Below, in pieces: positions 4,556 through 7,769 of a stretch of DNA of 7,769 nucleotides (positions within the stretch are counted from its first letter, which is position 1; each line of letters begins with the position of its first letter). The stretch comes from Actinomycetota bacterium (GTDB taxonomy: Bacteria > Actinomycetota > Acidimicrobiia > Acidimicrobiales > Iamiaceae), in NCBI GenBank assembly GCA_017882935.1, contig JADGOP010000097.1, forward strand, positions 1-7,769. Direction: 5' to 3'. Below the pieces are notes generated by a model. The model did no database searches and was not told the DNA's origin. It saw only the letters and a list, made by a program, of their open reading frames with translations. The position numbers and the translations under genes were made by a program.

Positions 4556-6310
4556 TCACCAGCTGCCCCCGCCACCCCCGCCGCCGCCCCCGCCGACACC
4601 GCCGCCCCCGAACCCGCCGCCACCGCCGCTCGGCGCCGGGGCCGTGGCGGTGTGGGACGTCGACGACATGAGCGAGGTGGCGATCAGGGCGGTGGACAGG
4701 CCCGAGGTGTTGGGCGGCAGGCCGGCCTCGGCCACGGCCCGCGACCAGTGGTCGACCTCGCCAACGGCCACGGCCCAGGCGGTGTACTCGCGCAGCACGC
4801 CACGCTGGGCCGCCTCGGCGGCGTGGTGCCCCTCGGAGTTCGCCAGGAACCGCCGGAACGACTCCACGCGCAGCCACAGCGCGGACCCGGCAGGGGTGCG
4901 GACGTGGAGCTCCCAGGCCCGCACGAACAGCGCGAGGCCGAGTCCGAAGCCCAGCGCGGCGAGGGCGGTCCCGACGAGGGCGCCGATGGGGCTGGTCGCC
5001 TGCAGTGCGGCGAACGCGAACAGGGCGACCGCCGAGAGGACCGCGAGGACGATGCCGCCGGGCCGGACGGCTGCGGCCAGGCGCTCGGCGTGCGCGTCCT
5101 GGAGGCCCGACGTGCGGCGCCACTGCTCGAACGTCGCCGGGAGCGACTGCCACATGCTGCTGAAGTGCGAGTCGTAGTGGCCGAGGGCCAGCTCCGGGCG
5201 GCCGTAGAACGCCGCTTCGAGCTGTGCGGTGACGGCATCGGGGGCGTGGGGCCTCGGTCGGATCAGCGTGCTGTCGCCCGCCTGCTCGAGGTCGATGTAG
5301 TCGTCGATGGCCGCGCCGATCAGCCAGGCCACGCGGTGCTCGTTTCGCACCGACTCGGCCGACACGATGCCGCCCTGCCACGGCGCCAGCCCCTTCGGTG
5401 GCGCGAACTCGGTGGTCACGTACTGCTCGAGGGTGGTGTCGTCGACGCGTGCGACCGGGCCCTGGTTCCCGGTCTGCTCGTACGCCAGTGCGGCGGCGTT
5501 GCCCGAGGCCGCGGCCGCGGCGACCACCCAGTCGCGACCCTGACGGCGGAGCAGGCGTGCGGTGACGAGCATGGTGAGCAGCGCCACCAGCGCGGCTAGC
5601 AGACCGAGCGTGACGGGCTGCGAGGCCCAGCCCTCGGAGGGCGGTGCCACCACGGGCCGGACCGCGGGCGCGGCGGCCAGGGCGGCGCCGCGGGTGGCGT
5701 AGACGGTGATGCCCTGCCCGACCCCGAGGCGGCCATGGGACACCACCAGGTGACCGGGCTGGGGCTGGGTGACGGTGCAGCTCCCGTAGCTGCCGCTCGA
5801 CCCGGCGCTGCAGCTGGGCTGCTCCCACTGCCACGGAGCCACGACGTCGACCTCGGTGTGCTGGATCGGCACCGTCCAGCTGGTGCCCACCGCGTTCCAG
5901 CCGAAGCGTCCGCCCGGGCCGAGGAGGGTGGTGAGGGGGTAGTGGATGACGTAGGTGTGGTTGCCCGTGATGGTGTGGAGCGGGCTGCCGATGCGGATGC
6001 GGGTGCCGACGGGATCGGGGATGAACGCCACGTCGTCGTAGGTGTCGGAGCTCACCTGCACCTGCGACGTGGCCGCCGCGCTGAGGTCGGGGAGGTCGCG
6101 GTAGATGCCGTGGCGGCGGCTGCGGAAGTGGTAGTCGATCGTCTCGGTGATCTGCGCGGTGCCGCTGCGGTCGACCGAGGCGCTGACCCACAGCTGGCGC
6201 ACCGCCTCGGGTCGGGTGGCGGCGGCCGCCACCGTCACCGCCAGCCCCACGAGGATGCTCACCAGCACGAACACCAGGAGCGAGATCTTGCGACGGTGGG
6301 CCTTCAGCAT
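4556..6310 (-). CDS. DUF2207-type membrane protein with Gly-rich tail
   Basis: The protein has 584 residues and the layout of the DUF2207 family of predicted membrane proteins. A first hydrophobic segment (about residues 9-32) acts as a signal or anchor. It is followed by an extracytoplasmic beta-rich domain (about 38-208) with TETIDYHF and HGIYRDLP (67-74). In that domain C167 and C178 could form a disulfide. A second membrane segment lies at about 233-254, then a cytoplasmic stretch, then a membrane hairpin at about 419-438 and 443-463. After it, FRRFLA (485-490) and YTAWAVAVGEVDHW (509-522) match the family's 'LPYAIALG...W' region. The C-terminus is the usual Gly-run ending in GGSW. The function of the family is not established. 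The start ATG 6310 follows TAGGGT by seven bases with no Shine-Dalgarno site, suggesting leaderless expression. The gene lies 54 bases after the GT-C-like gene on the same strand. Confidence 0.88.
   Translation of the reverse strand: MLKAHRRKISLLVFVLVSILVGLAVTVAAAATRPEAVRQLWVSASVDRSGTAQITETIDYHFRSRRHGIYRDLPDLSAAATSQVQVSSDTYDDVAFIPDPVGTRIRIGSPLHTITGNHTYVIHYPLTTLLGPGGRFGWNAVGTSWTVPIQHTEVDVVAPWQWEQPSCSAGSSGSYGSCTVTQPQPGHLVVSHGRLGVGQGITVYATRGAALAAAPAVRPVVAPPSEGWASQPVTLGLLAALVALLTMLVTARLLRRQGRDWVVAAAAASGNAAALAYEQTGNQGPVARVDDTTLEQYVTTEFAPPKGLAPWQGGIVSAESVRNEHRVAWLIGAAIDDYIDLEQAGDSTLIRPRPHAPDAVTAQLEAAFYGRPELALGHYDSHFSSMWQSLPATFEQWRRTSGLQDAHAERLAAAVRPGGIVLAVLSAVALFAFAALQATSPIGALVGTALAALGFGLGLALFVRAWELHVRTPAGSALWLRVESFRRFLANSEGHHAAEAAQRGVLREYTAWAVAVGEVDHWSRAVAEAGLPPNTSGLSTALIATSLMSSTSHTATAPAPSGGGGGFGGGGVGGGGGGGGGGSW
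4565..4627 (-). repeat. Low-complexity run encoding the Gly-rich tail
   Basis: Residues 562-582 of the DUF2207 protein are almost all Gly, broken once by Phe and once by Val, then SW at the end. On the plus strand this reads as a run of CCG/CCC/CCA triplets. The tail is a family trait, so the run is coding and not a mobile or regulatory repeat. Confidence 0.85.
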
Positions 6311-6317
6311 GGCGCCG

Positions 6318-6323
6318 ACCCTA
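6318..6323 (-). promoter_or_regulatory. Putative leaderless -10 element of the DUF2207 gene
   Basis: On the minus strand TAGGGT fits TANNNT and is followed by seven bases and then ATG 6310. At 17 bases upstream the -35 candidate is GCAACG, a poor match. The element would let the DUF2207 gene be transcribed apart from the GT-C-like gene before it. Confidence 0.4.
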
Positions 6324-6364
6324 CGCGGAGCGCCGTGGGCCGTTGCGGGACCGGGCCGCGGTGG

Positions 6365-7769
6365 TCAGGCCGGGGGACGCAGGGCGATGACGTCGTCGAC
6401 CCGTTCGGGCACCCAGAACGGTCGATGACCGGACAGGTCCACGCGGTGCCAGCCACGCCCGGGCTCGGCGATCTCGATCGTGGCGCCGGCCGCGTCGGGA
6501 CGACGGACTTCGAAGCGACGCTCGTAGCGCTCGGCAGCGGGCGTGGTGCAGGTGCGCCCGAAGGTCACCCCGAGCGCCACCTCGCTGGTGTCGGACCCGG
6601 GCGCGAAGCTCGGCGTGATCGCCCGCGTCGCGGCGGCTGCGGTCGACGCCGGGGCGGCGACGGTCCAGGTGACGTCGTAGGTGCGACCGGACCGGGACGA
6701 CCGGTCGAGCACCAGGCTCCGGGCGTGGCCGCCCGACTTCGCGTAGGTGGTGACGCACCCCGGGATGCCGGGGTTCGTGACGCGGAGGTGCTCCAGCCTC
6801 GTCGTCCCCCGTCGCACCTCGAGCCGGGTGAGGACGCGGTTCGGGGCGAAGATGTCGCCGCCGGGCTCGATCTGGTTGTGGAGGACGAAGCCCGTGCGCC
6901 CGGGCTGTGCGGCGAGCAGGTCGAGGTCGCGCGGCCCGTGGTCGATGGCGTACAGCGCGGTGCCGGTGAGGTCGGGCTGGTTGATGAGGAACGGGGTCGG
7001 GCTGGAGAAGCCGTTGTCGCCGCCTTCGGGCAGGAACACCACCGCCCGGGTCGCGCCGGTTGCGCCCACCACGCGTGCGGTGGCCTGGAGGTCGCGGGTG
7101 GTGGCGCGGTTGCGGTCGAGCTTGGGAGGGACGGCCCACGCCGTGAGCCCGACCATGGCCACCACGGCGGCGCCGAGCAGCACCCGCCGGTTCGGGCGCC
7201 GGAGCAGGTCGTCGACCGCGACCGCCGCGAAGACAACGAGCGGGACCAGCACCGGCAGGTGGTAGAAGGGCCCGAGGCTGGCGAGGCCCGGCCAGGAGCG
7301 GGCGATGGTGAACGGGCTCCAGAAGAAGAAGTAGCCGACCGCCACCGTGAGGGCCACCGCCGCCAGGGCCCAGCGGCGCGGTCCGGCTCGTCCGGACCGG
7401 GCCAGCCCGACGACGGCCAGCCCCACCAGCACCACACCGCCGAACGTCCACCCGGGCATCGCCCAGAGGTTCTCGAGCGACTGCACCGCCTGACCGAAGC
7501 CGAAGTGGAACGTGTGGTCCGGGAACACGCCGCGCCGGCCGAACCCGAGGGTGTCGAAGCGGCCCGTGACGGTGAAGGGCAGCTGCAGGGGGCTCCCCAT
7601 GGTGGCCTGGTCGTAGGCGAGCATGGCGCCCACGAACGGGAGCGCGCCCAGGCCGATCAACAGCAGGTCGCGCAAGGCGCCGTTGAGGTGCTTGCGGTGC
7701 GTCACCACCACGAGCACCAGGAAGGGGAGGCCGATCAGCACCGCGTCGAAGGGCCGGGCGAAGGTGGCG
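6365..7769 (-). CDS. Multi-pass GT-C-like glycosyltransferase, C-terminal part
   Basis: The frame is open through the right edge, giving the last 467 residues; the true start lies outside. The visible part begins ATFARPFDA, a 'RP-aromatic/Leu-x-A' motif seen before a membrane segment in PMT/ArnT-like GT-C enzymes. It continues with YDQATMGSPLQLPF and DTLGFGRRG, and LGPFYHLPVLVP, all resembling the later loops and helices of actinobacterial GT39-like proteins. Six membrane segments are visible at about 10-22, 33-52, 108-123, 132-149, 168-184 and 196-213. A soluble tail of about 250 residues follows (215-467), probably outside the membrane. Such enzymes move a sugar from a polyprenyl-phosphate carrier to an acceptor; the catalytic first loop with its acidic residues is not in the window, so activity is inferred. 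No ribosome site can be judged. The gene precedes the DUF2207 gene on the same strand by 54 bases and may be co-transcribed with it. Confidence 0.68.
   Translation of the reverse strand, partial: ATFARPFDAVLIGLPFLVLVVVTHRKHLNGALRDLLLIGLGALPFVGAMLAYDQATMGSPLQLPFTVTGRFDTLGFGRRGVFPDHTFHFGFGQAVQSLENLWAMPGWTFGGVVLVGLAVVGLARSGRAGPRRWALAAVALTVAVGYFFFWSPFTIARSWPGLASLGPFYHLPVLVPLVVFAAVAVDDLLRRPNRRVLLGAAVVAMVGLTAWAVPPKLDRNRATTRDLQATARVVGATGATRAVVFLPEGGDNGFSSPTPFLINQPDLTGTALYAIDHGPRDLDLLAAQPGRTGFVLHNQIEPGGDIFAPNRVLTRLEVRRGTTRLEHLRVTNPGIPGCVTTYAKSGGHARSLVLDRSSRSGRTYDVTWTVAAPASTAAAATRAITPSFAPGSDTSEVALGVTFGRTCTTPAAERYERRFEVRRPDAAGATIEIAEPGRGWHRVDLSGHRPFWVPERVDDVIALRPPA

Noticed and set aside
4559..4630. 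CCG/CCC triplet-rich run on the plus strand, considered as a repeat array or CRISPR-like element.
   Set aside because: It is fully explained by Gly codons of the DUF2207 tail on the minus strand and has no repeat-spacer structure.
3992..5599. A 535-codon plus-strand frame crossing the terminator and the DUF2207 gene.
   Set aside because: It runs through the end of one gene, a strong hairpin and two well-supported minus-strand genes, and its composition is Arg/Gly/Ala-rich without motifs.
4479..6191. A 570-codon minus-strand frame within the DUF2207 gene.
   Set aside because: It is an alternative frame of the same strand, with Arg/Pro/His-rich sequence; the other frame has signal, membrane segments and family motifs.
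6321..7451. A 376-codon minus-strand frame within the GT-C-like gene.
   Set aside because: It is Arg/Pro/Gly-rich with no membrane segments, while the overlapping frame has a clear membrane-protein pattern and extends past the window edge.

Overview
The window is very GC-rich, with GC-loaded third codon positions. It looks like chromosomal DNA of a high-GC actinobacterium. The Thr-Thr-Ala-Pro linker, the DesA-type acyl-ACP desaturase, the NuoF-like/ferredoxin pair and the GT-C/DUF2207 membrane proteins would suit an Acidimicrobiia-type lineage, but that placement is inference from gene style, not a phylogeny. I see no rRNA, tRNA, CRISPR array, insertion sequence or attachment site.

Layout, left to right. 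(1) Bases 1-487, plus strand: the 3' end of a NuoF-like Fe-S flavoprotein gene overlaps a small three-cysteine ferredoxin gene, making an electron-transfer operon. (2) 526-1155, plus: a VOC (glyoxalase-fold) protein, apparently started from its own leaderless promoter. (3) 1175-2092, minus: an acyl-ACP desaturase with a complete di-iron ligand set. Its leaderless promoter is covered by a 28-bp palindromic operator at 2097-2124. (4) 2352-4178, plus: an exported two-domain protein, a GH99-like glycosidase barrel joined by a TTAPA/TTAPP repeat linker to a PF04185-type phosphoesterase. (5) 4244-4459, minus: a 71-residue acidic protein of unknown function with a strong Shine-Dalgarno site. (6) 4556-6310, minus: a DUF2207 membrane protein with a Gly-rich C-terminus. 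(7) 6365-7769, minus: the C-terminal part of a multi-pass GT-C-like glycosyltransferase, running off the right edge.

How the genes may relate: the right half is an envelope neighbourhood (GT-C-like enzyme, DUF2207 protein, secreted glycosidase-phosphoesterase). The left half is redox and lipid metabolism. The ferredoxin could in principle supply electrons to the desaturase, but nothing here beyond proximity shows that. Most of the window is ordinary actinobacterial content. The two items most worth following up are the glycosidase-phosphoesterase fusion and the operator lying exactly on the desaturase promoter. I found no convincing evidence of a wholly new defence, mobile or RNA system.
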